NCBI GenBank assembly: GCA_019510305.1
Contig: JAEKKN010000022.1
Span: forward strand, 1 to 64,000
DNA length: 64,000 nt
Direction of reading: 5' to 3'
Source of the DNA: Microbacterium sp.
GTDB lineage: Bacteria; Actinomycetota; Actinomycetes; Actinomycetales; Microbacteriaceae
In this document: one piece after another, positions 10,208 through 18,338 of the stretch
Numbering within the stretch: the first letter of the stretch is position 1
How the letters are laid out: each line of letters opens with the position of its first letter
Position numbers and translations under genes: made by a program
The notes under the pieces: generated by a model
Databases searched by the model: none
Seen by the model: the letters and a program-made list of their open reading frames with translations, nothing else
What the model was told of the DNA's origin: nothing

Positions 10208-11692
10208 GTGGACATCGTCCGTCACGTCATTAACGGAGTCGAGACCGCCCAGTCCGGTCGCACCGGGCAGGTGTTCGATCCCGCGACCGGCATGGTCGCC
10301 CGTGAAGTCGCCCTTGCATCCACCGCCGAGGTCGAGCAGGCGATCGCCGCCGCGGCCGCGGCGCTTCCCGCGTGGCGTGAGACGAGCCTCATCAAGCGGG
10401 CCGACGTGTTCTTCCGCCTGCGCCAGCTGCTCAAGGAGCGCACGCCCGAACTCGCGGCGATCGTGACCAGCGAGCACGGCAAGGTCCTGTCGGATGCCGC
10501 CGGCGAGGTCTCCCGCGGCATCGAGAACGTCGAGTTCGCGGCGGGGCTCGTGCACCTGCTCAAGGGCGAGCGCAGCGAGCAGGTCTCGCGCGGCGTCGAT
10601 GTGCACTCGGTCAAGCAGCCGGTGGGCGTCGTCGCCGCGATCACCCCCTTCAACTTCCCGGTGATGGTGCCGCTGTGGATGGTCGCCTCCGCGATCGCCT
10701 GCGGCAACACCGTCGTGCTCAAGCCCAGCGAGAAGGACCCGTCCGCTGCGGTCTGGCTGGCCAAGCTGTTCCTGGAGGCAGGTCTTCCCGCCGGCGTGCT
10801 CAACGTCGTCCAGGGCGACAAGGAGGCCGTCGACGCCCTGCTCGACTCGCCGCGCGTGAACGCGATCAGCTTCGTCGGCTCCACCCCGATCGCCCGCTCC
10901 ATCTACCAGCGCGCTTCGACGAACGGCAAGCGCGTCCAGGCGCTGGGCGGCGCCAAGAACCACATGGTCGTGATGCCGGATGCGGACATCGACGCCGCAG
11001 CGGACGCCGCGATCTCGGCCGCGTACGGCTCGGCCGGTGAGCGCTGCATGGCCGTGTCGGTGCTCGTCGCGGTGGGCGACATCGCCGACGACCTGATCGC
11101 GGCGATCGCCGCGCGCATCGAGGGCCTCACGATCGGCGCGGGGACGGACGCCGCGAGCGAGATGGGTCCGCTCATCACTCGCGAGCACCGCGACCGCGTC
11201 GCCTCCTACGTCACGGGGGCTCCCGCCGAGGGCGGGTCGGTCGTGGTCGACGGCACGACGCAGCAGTTCGACTCGGACGGCTTCTTCATCGGGGTGAGCC
11301 TGATCGATCAGGTCCGCCCGGGCATGAAGGTCTACGACGACGAGATCTTCGGTCCGGTGCTCTCGGTCGTCCGCGTCGAGAGCTACACCGAAGCCGTCGA
11401 GCTCGTGAACTCCAACGCCTTCGGCAACGGCACCGCGATCTTCACGCGCGACGGCGGCACCGCCCGTCAGTACGAGTTCGACATCGAGGTCGGCATGGTC
11501 GGCGTGAACGTCCCGATCCCTGTGCCGATCGGCGCCTTCTCGTTCGGCGGCTGGAAGGACTCGCTGTTCGGCGACTCGCACATCTACGGCCCCGAGTCGG
11601 TGCACTTCTACACGCGCTCCAAGGTCGTCACCACCCGCTGGCCCGACCACACGCCGTCGCAGATCGACCTCGGCTTCCCCAGCAACCACTGA
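10208..11692 (+). CDS. mmsA: CoA-acylating methylmalonate-semialdehyde dehydrogenase
   Basis: 494 aa NAD-dependent aldehyde dehydrogenase of the CoA-acylating type, which converts methylmalonate or malonate semialdehyde plus CoA to propionyl-CoA or acetyl-CoA and CO2. Family marks are PFNFPVMVPLWM near residue 140, the cofactor region VVLKPSEKDPSAA, GGAKNHMVVMPDADIDAAAD (about 250-270) and the catalytic Cys in GSAGERCMAVS near 282. The CoA-acylating group is distinguished by the GAKNH context in place of the ELGGK of ordinary ALDHs. GAAGGAG lies before the GTG at 10208. An aminotransferase follows after 12 nt, which fits transamination of a beta-amino acid to a semialdehyde that this enzyme then finishes. 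Confidence 0.92.
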   Translation: MDIVRHVINGVETAQSGRTGQVFDPATGMVAREVALASTAEVEQAIAAAAAALPAWRETSLIKRADVFFRLRQLLKERTPELAAIVTSEHGKVLSDAAGEVSRGIENVEFAAGLVHLLKGERSEQVSRGVDVHSVKQPVGVVAAITPFNFPVMVPLWMVASAIACGNTVVLKPSEKDPSAAVWLAKLFLEAGLPAGVLNVVQGDKEAVDALLDSPRVNAISFVGSTPIARSIYQRASTNGKRVQALGGAKNHMVVMPDADIDAAADAAISAAYGSAGERCMAVSVLVAVGDIADDLIAAIAARIEGLTIGAGTDAASEMGPLITREHRDRVASYVTGAPAEGGSVVVDGTTQQFDSDGFFIGVSLIDQVRPGMKVYDDEIFGPVLSVVRVESYTEAVELVNSNAFGNGTAIFTRDGGTARQYEFDIEVGMVGVNVPIPVPIGAFSFGGWKDSLFGDSHIYGPESVHFYTRSKVVTTRWPDHTPSQIDLGFPSNH

Positions 11693-11704
11693 TCGGATCC
11701 GCTC

Positions 11705-13093
11705 ATGACCAACTACACCGACAGGCAGGGCGTCGAGCATGCCCTGCCGGCCGCCGAGGCCGAGGCACAGGTCCGCGCCGACGACCGAGGGCACGTCTTC
11801 CACTCCTGGAGCGCACAGAGTCTGATCGACCCGATGCCCGTCGCGGCGGGTGAAGGCTCCACGTTCTGGGACTATGCCGGCAACGCCTACCTCGACTTCT
11901 CCAGCCAGCTGGTGAACCTGAACCTCGGGCACCAGCATCCCGACCTGGTCGCGGCGATCCAGCAGCAGGCCGGTCGCCTCGCGACCATCCAGCCGTCGGT
12001 CGCGAACGACGTCCGCGGCGAGCTGGCCCGGCTGATCGCCGAGGTCGCGCCGCTGGGCTGCGAGAAGGTCTTCTTCACGAACGGCGGCGCCGAGGCGAAC
12101 GAGTACGCGGTGCGCATGGCACGGCAGTCCACGGGCCGTCGCAAGGTGCTCTCGATGTACCGCAGCTACCACGGCTCCACCGCGACTGCGATCTCGCTGA
12201 CCGGCGACCCACGCCGCTGGGCGAACGACACCGTCGACACCGGCGCCGTGCGCTTCTTCGGACCGTATCTGTACCGCTCGCCGTTCCACTCCGAGACGCT
12301 CGAGCAGGAATCCGGGCGCGCGCTCGCCCACCTCGAGCAGACCATCCAGCTCGAGGGCCCGCAGACGATCGCCGCGATCATCATCGAGACCGTCGTCGGC
12401 ACCAACGGCGTGCTGATCCCGCCGCCCGGCTACCTGCAGGGCGTGCGCGAGCTGTGCGACCGCTACGGCATCGTCTACATCGCCGACGAGGTCATGGTCG
12501 GCTTCGGTCGTCTGGGCGAATGGTTCGGCATCGACGCCTTCGATGCGAAGCCCGACCTCATCACGTTCGCGAAGGGTGTGAACTCGGGCTACGTGCCCCT
12601 CGGCGGAGTCGTCATCAGCGACCGCATCGCGAGCGCGTTCGACACCGTGCCGTTCGCGGGCGGGCTCACGTACTCCGGCCACCCTCTCGCCTGCGCGGCC
12701 GGCGTCGCCACCTTCGAGGTGTTCCGCCGCGACGGCATCCTGGAGCGCGTGCGCGACCTCGGCTCCCGCGTGGTGGAGCCGACTCTCCGTTCCTGGGCCG
12801 AGAAGCACCCTTCGGTCGGCGAGGTCCGCGGACGCGGCCTGTTCTGGGCGATCGAGCTGGTGCGCGACAAGGAGACCCGAGAGCCGCTCGTGCCCTTCAA
12901 CGCTTCGGGAGCGGAGGCCGCACCGATGGGCGCCTTCGCCGCCGCGGCGAAGAAGGCGGGGGTCTGGCCGTTCACGCACTTCAACCGTGTGCACGTCGCT
13001 CCCCCGCTCGTGATCGCCGAGGATGAGCTGGTACGCGGTCTTTCCGCGATCGACGAGGCGCTCAGCGTCGCGGACGAGGCTACCGCGCGCTGA
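11705..13093 (+). CDS. Class III (omega) aminotransferase
   Basis: 462-aa PLP enzyme of fold type I. Motifs in order: SSQLVNLNLGHQHPDLVAAI, FFTNGGAEANEYAVRMAR (phosphate loop), YRSYHGSTATA, IADEVMVGFGRLGEWF (Asp that pairs with the pyridine N), and the Schiff-base lysine in ITFAKGVNSGYVPLGG near residue 285. Close groups are omega-amino acid:pyruvate, beta-alanine:pyruvate and taurine:pyruvate aminotransferases. With mmsA directly upstream, beta-alanine or 3-aminoisobutyrate to (methyl)malonate semialdehyde is the best guess. The alternative, taurine, would normally bring a sulfoacetaldehyde acetyltransferase, which is absent. A strong hairpin ends the operon. Confidence 0.88.
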   Translation: MTNYTDRQGVEHALPAAEAEAQVRADDRGHVFHSWSAQSLIDPMPVAAGEGSTFWDYAGNAYLDFSSQLVNLNLGHQHPDLVAAIQQQAGRLATIQPSVANDVRGELARLIAEVAPLGCEKVFFTNGGAEANEYAVRMARQSTGRRKVLSMYRSYHGSTATAISLTGDPRRWANDTVDTGAVRFFGPYLYRSPFHSETLEQESGRALAHLEQTIQLEGPQTIAAIIIETVVGTNGVLIPPPGYLQGVRELCDRYGIVYIADEVMVGFGRLGEWFGIDAFDAKPDLITFAKGVNSGYVPLGGVVISDRIASAFDTVPFAGGLTYSGHPLACAAGVATFEVFRRDGILERVRDLGSRVVEPTLRSWAEKHPSVGEVRGRGLFWAIELVRDKETREPLVPFNASGAEAAPMGAFAAAAKKAGVWPFTHFNRVHVAPPLVIAEDELVRGLSAIDEALSVADEATAR

Positions 13094-13114
13094 TCGAACG
13101 CGTCAGGCGATCGG

Positions 13115-13152
13115 GCAGGCCCAGGAATCCGGCTTCGGATTCCTGGGCCTGC
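13115..13152. terminator. Bidirectional hairpin terminator
   Basis: A perfect 17-bp inverted repeat (13115-13131 with 13136-13152) around a 4-nt loop, between the convergent aminotransferase and FadR-type genes. No clear U-tract on either side. Confidence 0.75.
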
Positions 13153-13166
13153 CTCCGCTCATCGGG

Positions 13167-13904
13167 TCACACCAGGAAGCCGCGCAGCAGCGCCTCGGAA
13201 CCCGCGAGATGATCGCGCATCGCGGCCTCGGCGACGTCGACGCGGCCCGCGAGGATCGCGGTGATGATGCGCTCGTGCTGTTCTCCGGAGTGCTGGATGT
13301 TGCGCGGCATCAGCGGGAACGTGTCCAGCCAGGTGTTGACCTCTGCGCGATTCTCGGCCACCAGCGCGACGAGCGACGGGATGCCTGCTGCCTCCGCGAT
13401 GGCGAGATGCAGCAGAGTGTCCAGCCGCCGATACGCCTCGGGCCCGGCCGGGAGGGCCGCTTCGTGCCTCGCCCAGAGGTCGGCACGGGTCGCGGCATCG
13501 AGCGATCTTCCGGCGGCCGCGCGCACGGCGCCGCACTCGAGCACCCTTCGCAGCCCGAGCACGTCGTCGAGCTCTTCGGGAGACACGTCAGGTGCGGCCT
13601 CGGGCTGCGGGAGCGGATCGGCGACGAATGTGCCGCCGTATCGGCCTCGTCGCGGCAGCAGATACCCCGTGTCGGCGAGTTCTCGGATCGCCTCGCGCAC
13701 GGTGTCGCGGCTCACGCCGAAGGATGCCGCCAGTTCGCGCTCCGGCGGCAGCGACTCCCCCGGCGCGACGACGCCGAGTCGGATCGTCTGCACGAGCCGG
13801 GCGACCGCATCTTCGAGGGCGTTGCCGCGTCTGAGCGGTCGGTAGACCGCCCGGCGCACCTCCACGAGATCGCCCGGATCCGCCGCCGGAGGAGTGTCGC
13901 TCAC
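13167..13904 (-). CDS. FadR/GntR-family regulator (FCD domain)
   Basis: 245 aa. The winged HTH is at residues 30-98 (GESLPPERELAASFGVSRDTVREAIRELADTGYL), with the wing in RRGRYGGTF. The all-helical FCD ligand domain follows, with its metal/ligand residues in DTLLHLAIAEAAG, SGEQHERIITAI and AAMRDHLAGSE. FCD regulators usually sense an organic acid and repress their own operon. It is the last gene of the five-gene minus-strand operon and overlaps the SDR gene by ATGA. The likely role is repression of the SDR-ALDH-hydrolase-ligase operon and the divergent permease, probably through the ACCTT-N8-AAGGT site near 18250. Confidence 0.88.
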   Translation of the reverse strand: MSDTPPAADPGDLVEVRRAVYRPLRRGNALEDAVARLVQTIRLGVVAPGESLPPERELAASFGVSRDTVREAIRELADTGYLLPRRGRYGGTFVADPLPQPEAAPDVSPEELDDVLGLRRVLECGAVRAAAGRSLDAATRADLWARHEAALPAGPEAYRRLDTLLHLAIAEAAGIPSLVALVAENRAEVNTWLDTFPLMPRNIQHSGEQHERIITAILAGRVDVAEAAMRDHLAGSEALLRGFLV

Positions 13905-14680
13905 AGCGGAGTGACGTAAGCGTTCGTGATGCCGCCGTCGACCACGAAGGCGCTGGCGGTGATGAACGACGAGTCGTCGGAGGCCAGGAACGCCACGGCC
14001 GCGGCGAGCTCCTCCGGCTCCGCGAAGCGCCCCATCGGCACATGCACGAGGCGTCGCTGGGCACGCTCGGGGTCCTTTGCGAACAGCTCCTGCAGTAACG
14101 GAGTGTTAACCGGACCAGGGCACAGCGCGTTGACGCGCACACCCTGACGAGCGAACTGGACGCCGAGTTCGCGCGACATCGCGAGCACGCCGCCCTTCGA
14201 CGCCGTGTAGCTGATCTGCGACGTCGCCGAGCCCAGAAGAGCGACGAACGAGGCCGTGTTGATGATCGAGCCGCGCCCCGCAGGCACCATGTGGCGCAAC
14301 GCCGCCCGACTGCACAGGTAGACGCTCTTGAGGTTCACGTCTTGCACACGGTCCCACGCCGGCAGCTCGGTCGTCTCGATCGAGTCGTCATCGGCCGGCG
14401 AGATGCCCGCGTTGTTGAACGCGATGTCGATGCGGCCGAACTCGGCCGCGACGCCGTCGAACAGCGTGTCGACCTTCGTCTCGTCGGCGACGTCGACGGG
14501 ACGGAAGGCGCCGCCGACCTCCGCCGCCGCCGCCTCGCCGGTGGCGGGATCCACATCGGCGATGACGACGAACGCCCCTTCCGCGGCGAAGCGCTGCGCG
14601 GTGGCGAAGCCGATCCCGCTGGCACCGCCGGTGATGATCGCGACGCGGTCCTTGAGTCGCTGAGTCAGGTCGATCGTCAT
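13901..14680 (-). CDS. Short-chain dehydrogenase/reductase
   Basis: 259 aa classical SDR. The NAD(P) loop is TGGASGIG (residues 18-25), Asp at the end of beta2 (VVIADVD) suggests NAD preference, NNAG is near 88, and the catalytic Ser, Tyr and Lys lie in NTASFVALL and YTASKGG near 140-160. PGPVNTPL follows. It sits between an aldehyde dehydrogenase and a FadR regulator in an operon with a gamma-glutamyl ligase. In that context it is the best candidate for oxidising the alcohol group of a gamma-glutamyl amino alcohol such as gamma-glutamylethanolamide to the aldehyde. Generic annotation would be 3-oxoacyl-ACP reductase, which I doubt. Confidence 0.88.
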   Translation of the reverse strand: MTIDLTQRLKDRVAIITGGASGIGFATAQRFAAEGAFVVIADVDPATGEAAAAEVGGAFRPVDVADETKVDTLFDGVAAEFGRIDIAFNNAGISPADDDSIETTELPAWDRVQDVNLKSVYLCSRAALRHMVPAGRGSIINTASFVALLGSATSQISYTASKGGVLAMSRELGVQFARQGVRVNALCPGPVNTPLLQELFAKDPERAQRRLVHVPMGRFAEPEELAAAVAFLASDDSSFITASAFVVDGGITNAYVTPL

Positions 14681-14719
14681 GGTCTCATTCTCTCTTCTCG
14701 GGTGTGGGAGGCGTGGTGG

Positions 14720-16081
14720 TCAGAGCGCGTCTGTCGCGAAGAAGACGTTCTTGGTCTCGGTGAAGTGCTCGGCGGCATCCGGTCCGAGCTCGCGGCCGAG
14801 ACCGGAGGCCTTCATGCCGCCGAACGGCGTCGCGTAGCGCACCGAGGAATGCGAGTTCACCGACAGCACGCCGCTGTGCACGCCGCGGGCGACGCGCACC
14901 GCGCGGCCGAGATTCTCCGTCCAGACGGATCCGGCGAGACCGTAGACCGTGTCGTTCGCCAGGCGGATCGCGTCGGCCTCGTCTTCGAACGGCATGACCG
15001 CGACCACCGGTCCGAAGACCTCCTGCTGGGTGATCCTGTCGGCGGGGTCGGCGAGCACGACGGCGGGTGCGAACCAGAAGCCGTCACCGACAGGCGCGGA
15101 GCCGCGGAACGCGACGTCCGCCCCGTCGAGGAACGACGACACCGTGTCGCGGTGGCCTGCCGAGATGAGCGGGCCCATGTCGGTGTCGGCGCTGGACGGG
15201 TCACCGACCCGCCACGCCGCCACGGCGGGCTCGAGCAGTTCGAGGAAGCGGTCGTACACCGACCTCTCCACCAGCAGGCGGCTGCGCGCGCAGCAGTCCT
15301 GGCCGGCGTTGTCGAACACGGAGCCGGGGACCGCCGCGGCCGCGCGCTCGAGATCAGCGTCAGCGAACACCACGTTCGCGCTCTTGCCGCCGAGCTCGAG
15401 CGTGACCGGCTTCAGCGCGCGGGCGCATCCGGCCGCGACCTCGACGCCGACCTCCGTCGATCCCGTGAAGACGACCTTGCGCACGTCGGGATGATCGACG
15501 AGGCGCTGACCGACGACCGAGCCCGAACCGGTCACGACCTCGAAGAGCCCTTCGGGGAGACCCGCTTCACGAGCCAGCTCTCCCAGGCGCATCGCGGTCA
15601 GCGGAGTCAGCTCGGCGGGCTTGAGCACCACGGCGTTGCCCGCGGCGAGCGCCGGCGCGAACGCCCACGCCGCGATCGTCATCGGGAAGTTCCATGGGAC
15701 GATCACGCCGACGACCCCGTACGGATCGTGGAAGGTGACGTCGAGGCCGCCGGCCACCGGGATCTGCCGCCCGGAGAGACGCTCGGGGTCGGCGGAGTAG
15801 TAGTTGAGCACCTGTGCGACGTGCGCCGCCTCCCAGCGGGCGGAGCCGATCGGATGCCCGGAGTTCAGAACCTCGAGTTGCGCCAGCTCCTCCGCCGCTG
15901 CTTCGACGACGCGTGCGAAGGCGCGGAGGGCATCGGCCCTCGCGACGGGTGCGAGCGCCGCCCAGCGGCGCTGCGCCGAGACGGCGCGGGCGATCGCGGC
16001 ATCCGTCTCACCGATGTCGGCACGGGCGATCTCGCGGATCGCCGATCCGGTCGACGGGTTGATGACTGTGAACGCGCTCAT
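14720..16081 (-). CDS. NAD(P)-dependent aldehyde dehydrogenase
   Basis: 453 aa. Family marks: PWNFPMTIAAWAFAPALAAG (about 135-155), VVLKPAELTPLTAMR, VVFTGSTEVG (209-218), the general base Glu in TLELGGKSANVVF (about 233), the catalytic Cys in FDNAGQDCCARSRLL near 267, and EVFGPVVAVMPFEDE. The frame extends upstream but the ATG at 16081 overlaps the stop of the hydrolase gene as ATGA and starts the family domain, so I use it. In the operon it would take the gamma-glutamyl amino aldehyde made by the SDR to the acid, analogous to PuuC in putrescine catabolism or to the aldehyde step of the gamma-glutamylethanolamide route. Confidence 0.9.
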   Translation of the reverse strand: MSAFTVINPSTGSAIREIARADIGETDAAIARAVSAQRRWAALAPVARADALRAFARVVEAAAEELAQLEVLNSGHPIGSARWEAAHVAQVLNYYSADPERLSGRQIPVAGGLDVTFHDPYGVVGVIVPWNFPMTIAAWAFAPALAAGNAVVLKPAELTPLTAMRLGELAREAGLPEGLFEVVTGSGSVVGQRLVDHPDVRKVVFTGSTEVGVEVAAGCARALKPVTLELGGKSANVVFADADLERAAAAVPGSVFDNAGQDCCARSRLLVERSVYDRFLELLEPAVAAWRVGDPSSADTDMGPLISAGHRDTVSSFLDGADVAFRGSAPVGDGFWFAPAVVLADPADRITQQEVFGPVVAVMPFEDEADAIRLANDTVYGLAGSVWTENLGRAVRVARGVHSGVLSVNSHSSVRYATPFGGMKASGLGRELGPDAAEHFTETKNVFFATDAL

Positions 16082-16845
16082 CGGGCGTCCTCCTTCTGCT
16101 GCGGGGTCGATGCCCGACTGGCGAACACGCGGGCCTGGGAGACGAGATCCTCGAAGAGCCGCCGGTCCTGAGCGTTCTCCTCTGGGTGCCACTGGACGCC
16201 GACGACGTGGCCGTCGGAGGTGTCGACGAAGGCCTGCACCAGCCCGTCGTCGGAGTGCGCGGCCGCGACGAGGCCGTCGCCGAGGCGATCGATGCCCTGG
16301 TGGTGGTAGCTGTGCACGCGCACATCGCCTTCACCGAGCATGCCGGCGAGCGCGGTGTCGCGTGCGACCGCCACCTCGTTCTCGGCGAAGACGCCTCCGC
16401 CGACGCGGTACCTCTCTGTGCCGAGCGAATCCGGCAGGTGCTGCTGCAGGCTTCCCCCGCGGGCGACGTTGACGAGTTGCAGTCCCCGGCAGATCGCCAG
16501 CACAGGCATGCGCCGCCGCTCGGCCGCGCGGAACAGGGCGAGCTCCCACGCGTCGCGGTCGGTGCGTGCGGGGTCAGTAAGAGGATGCCGCTGCTCGCCG
16601 TACAGCTCGGGCGCGACATCGGCGCCGCCGGTGAGGATCAGACCGTCCATCCCCGCGATCGCCGCGTCCGCGGCATCCGGATCCTGCGGCGGAAGCAGCA
16701 ACGCGACTCCTCCGCAGGAGGTCACCGATGTGAGGTACTGCTCAGGGAGGAACGCGGCCCGCACATCCCAGACGCCCTGCTGCGCGCGCTCCAGGTACGT
16801 GGTGACGCCGATGAGCGGCGCACGCTCAGAGTCGTTCGAAACCAC
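16078..16845 (-). CDS. Gamma-glutamyl-gamma-aminobutyrate hydrolase-like class I amidotransferase (PuuD type)
   Basis: 255 aa peptidase C26 protein. The nucleophile Cys is in VLAICRGLQLVNVARGG (near residue 115), and the His-x-Glu pair is in VGVQWHPEENAQD near the end. LILTGGADVAPELYG (about 70-85) is the typical oxyanion region. It hydrolyses gamma-glutamyl amides of amino acids, releasing glutamate. I start at the GTG at 16845-16843, which has GGGAG 7 nt upstream; an ATG at 16878 is possible but poorly spaced. It overlaps the end of the ligase gene and, by ATGA, the start of the aldehyde dehydrogenase, so the operon is tightly coupled. Expected products here are glutamate plus glycine or another amino acid. 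Confidence 0.9.
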   Translation of the reverse strand: MVSNDSERAPLIGVTTYLERAQQGVWDVRAAFLPEQYLTSVTSCGGVALLLPPQDPDAADAAIAGMDGLILTGGADVAPELYGEQRHPLTDPARTDRDAWELALFRAAERRRMPVLAICRGLQLVNVARGGSLQQHLPDSLGTERYRVGGGVFAENEVAVARDTALAGMLGEGDVRVHSYHHQGIDRLGDGLVAAAHSDDGLVQAFVDTSDGHVVGVQWHPEENAQDRRLFEDLVSQARVFASRASTPQQKEDAR

Positions 16846-18181
16846 GGATGCGCTCCCAGTCGGTGACGGCGGCGTCATAAGCCTCGAGCTCGATACGCGC
16901 CTGGTTGAGGTAGTGGTCCACGACGTCGTCGCCGAACGCCGCCCGTGCGATCGTCGACTCGCTGAACAAGCGCGCGGCTTCTCGCAGCGTCGTCGGCAGG
17001 TGATCGACTCCGGCCTCGTAGGCGTTGCCGGTGAACCGCTCCGGCAGGGGCAGCTCGTTCTCGATGCCGTGCAGACCGCCGGCGATGATCGCCGAGATGC
17101 CGAGGTACGGGTTGACGTCGCCGCCCGGCACCCGGTTCTCGACACGAAGCGCCGATCCCTGGCCGATCACGCGCAGCGCGCAGGTGCGGTTGTCGATGCC
17201 CCAGGCCACACCGGTCGGGGCGAAGCTGCCTTTCGCGAACCGCTTGTAGGAGTTGATGTTCGGTGCATAGAGGAGGGTGAATTCGCGCAGCGTCGCGAGG
17301 ATGCCGGCGATCCAGTGCCGCATCATCGGGCTGAAGCCGTGCTCGCCGTCTCCCGCCATGACCGGTGTGCCGTCATCGGCGCGCAGGGAGAGATGGATGT
17401 GGCAGCTGTTGCCCTCTCGCTCGTTGAACTTCGCCATGAACGTCAGCGCCTTGCCGTGCTGCTCCGCGATCTCCTTCGCGCCGTTCTTGTAGATCGCATG
17501 CTGATCGGCGGTCTCGCGCACCTCTGCGTAGCGGAACGCGATCTCCTGCTGACCGAGGTTGCACTCGCCCTTGACGCCCTCGCAGTACATACCCGCACCG
17601 TCCATGCCGTTGCGGATGTCGCGCAGCAGCGGCTCCATGCGTGTGGAGGCCTGCAGGTTGTAGTCGACGTTGTAGTCGGTCGCGGGGGTCAAGCCCTCGT
17701 ATCGTCGTGCCCACGCGTCGCGATAGGTGTTCTCGAACACGATGAACTCGAGCTCGGTGCCGGAGAACGCGGTCCACCCGCGCTCGGCGAGCCGATCGCG
17801 CTGCCGATCGAGAATCGCGCGCGGAGAGGGACCGACGGGTTCGCCGTTCTGCCAGACGAGATCGGCCATGACGAGCGCGGTGCCAGGCAGCCACGGCATC
17901 CGGCGCAACGTCGCGGCATCCGGGCGCAGCACCATGTCGCCGTACCCGCGATCCCAGCCCGACATCGCATAGCCGTCGACGGTGTTCATGTCCACGTCGA
18001 CCGACAGCAGGTAGTCGCAAGCCTCCGCACCGTGGTGCAGGATGTCCTCCTGGAACAGCCGCGCCGACACGCGCTTGCCGACCAGTCGCCCCTGCGCGTC
18101 GGCGAACGCCACGATCACGGTATCGATCTCGCCGGCGGCGATGCCGGCATCCAGCTGTTCGACGCTCAGGTTTCCCGACAT
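16826..18181 (-). CDS. Glutamine-synthetase-like gamma-glutamylamide ligase (GlnA3/GlnA4/PuuA group)
   Basis: 451 aa with the full GS fold. The N-terminal beta-grasp is within residues 10-110 (VIVAFADAQGRLVGKRVSARLF), and the catalytic barrel holds the metal/ATP motifs SGTELEFIVF, GECNLGQQEIAFRYA, FNEREGNSCHIHLSL and the Arg-rich ending APTGVAWGIDNRTCALRV with RVENRVPGGDVNPYL. The true GlnA ammonium and adenylylation signatures are not evident. Members of this group ligate glutamate to amines: putrescine and polyamines (PuuA, Streptomyces GlnA3) or ethanolamine (Streptomyces GlnA4). The divergent ethanolamine-type permease and the SDR argue for ethanolamine. GGGAG precedes the ATG. Confidence 0.9.
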   Translation of the reverse strand: MSGNLSVEQLDAGIAAGEIDTVIVAFADAQGRLVGKRVSARLFQEDILHHGAEACDYLLSVDVDMNTVDGYAMSGWDRGYGDMVLRPDAATLRRMPWLPGTALVMADLVWQNGEPVGPSPRAILDRQRDRLAERGWTAFSGTELEFIVFENTYRDAWARRYEGLTPATDYNVDYNLQASTRMEPLLRDIRNGMDGAGMYCEGVKGECNLGQQEIAFRYAEVRETADQHAIYKNGAKEIAEQHGKALTFMAKFNEREGNSCHIHLSLRADDGTPVMAGDGEHGFSPMMRHWIAGILATLREFTLLYAPNINSYKRFAKGSFAPTGVAWGIDNRTCALRVIGQGSALRVENRVPGGDVNPYLGISAIIAGGLHGIENELPLPERFTGNAYEAGVDHLPTTLREAARLFSESTIARAAFGDDVVDHYLNQARIELEAYDAAVTDWERIRGFERL

Positions 18182-18244
18182 CTCTCGCTCCCGTTCTCAT
18201 GCGGTGAAGCGATCGGCTGACCGGCTTCGCCCTCAGAGTAGAAC

Positions 18245-18282
18245 ACCTTGAGGTTTAAAGGTAGACGAAACCACCATTGACT
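18245..18282. promoter_or_regulatory. Divergent promoter region with candidate FadR-type operator
   Basis: ACCTT-GAGGTTTA-AAGGT (18245-18262) is a perfect 5-bp inverted repeat with an 8-nt spacer, midway between the ligase and permease genes. A -35-like TTGACT lies at 18277-18282 facing the permease. The palindrome is the natural candidate for the operon's FadR-type regulator. Confidence 0.4.
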
Positions 18283-18338
18283 GTCACAATCATGCCCAAG
18301 GTGCACCCGGTGCCTGCAAGCATGCGAACGGAGAGCGG

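Noticed and set aside
10142..12994. A 950-codon minus-strand ORF opposite the mmsA and aminotransferase genes
   Set aside because: It is a high-GC antisense shadow: no ribosome site, no known motif, and repetitive acidic/basic composition. The plus-strand genes match their families along the full length.
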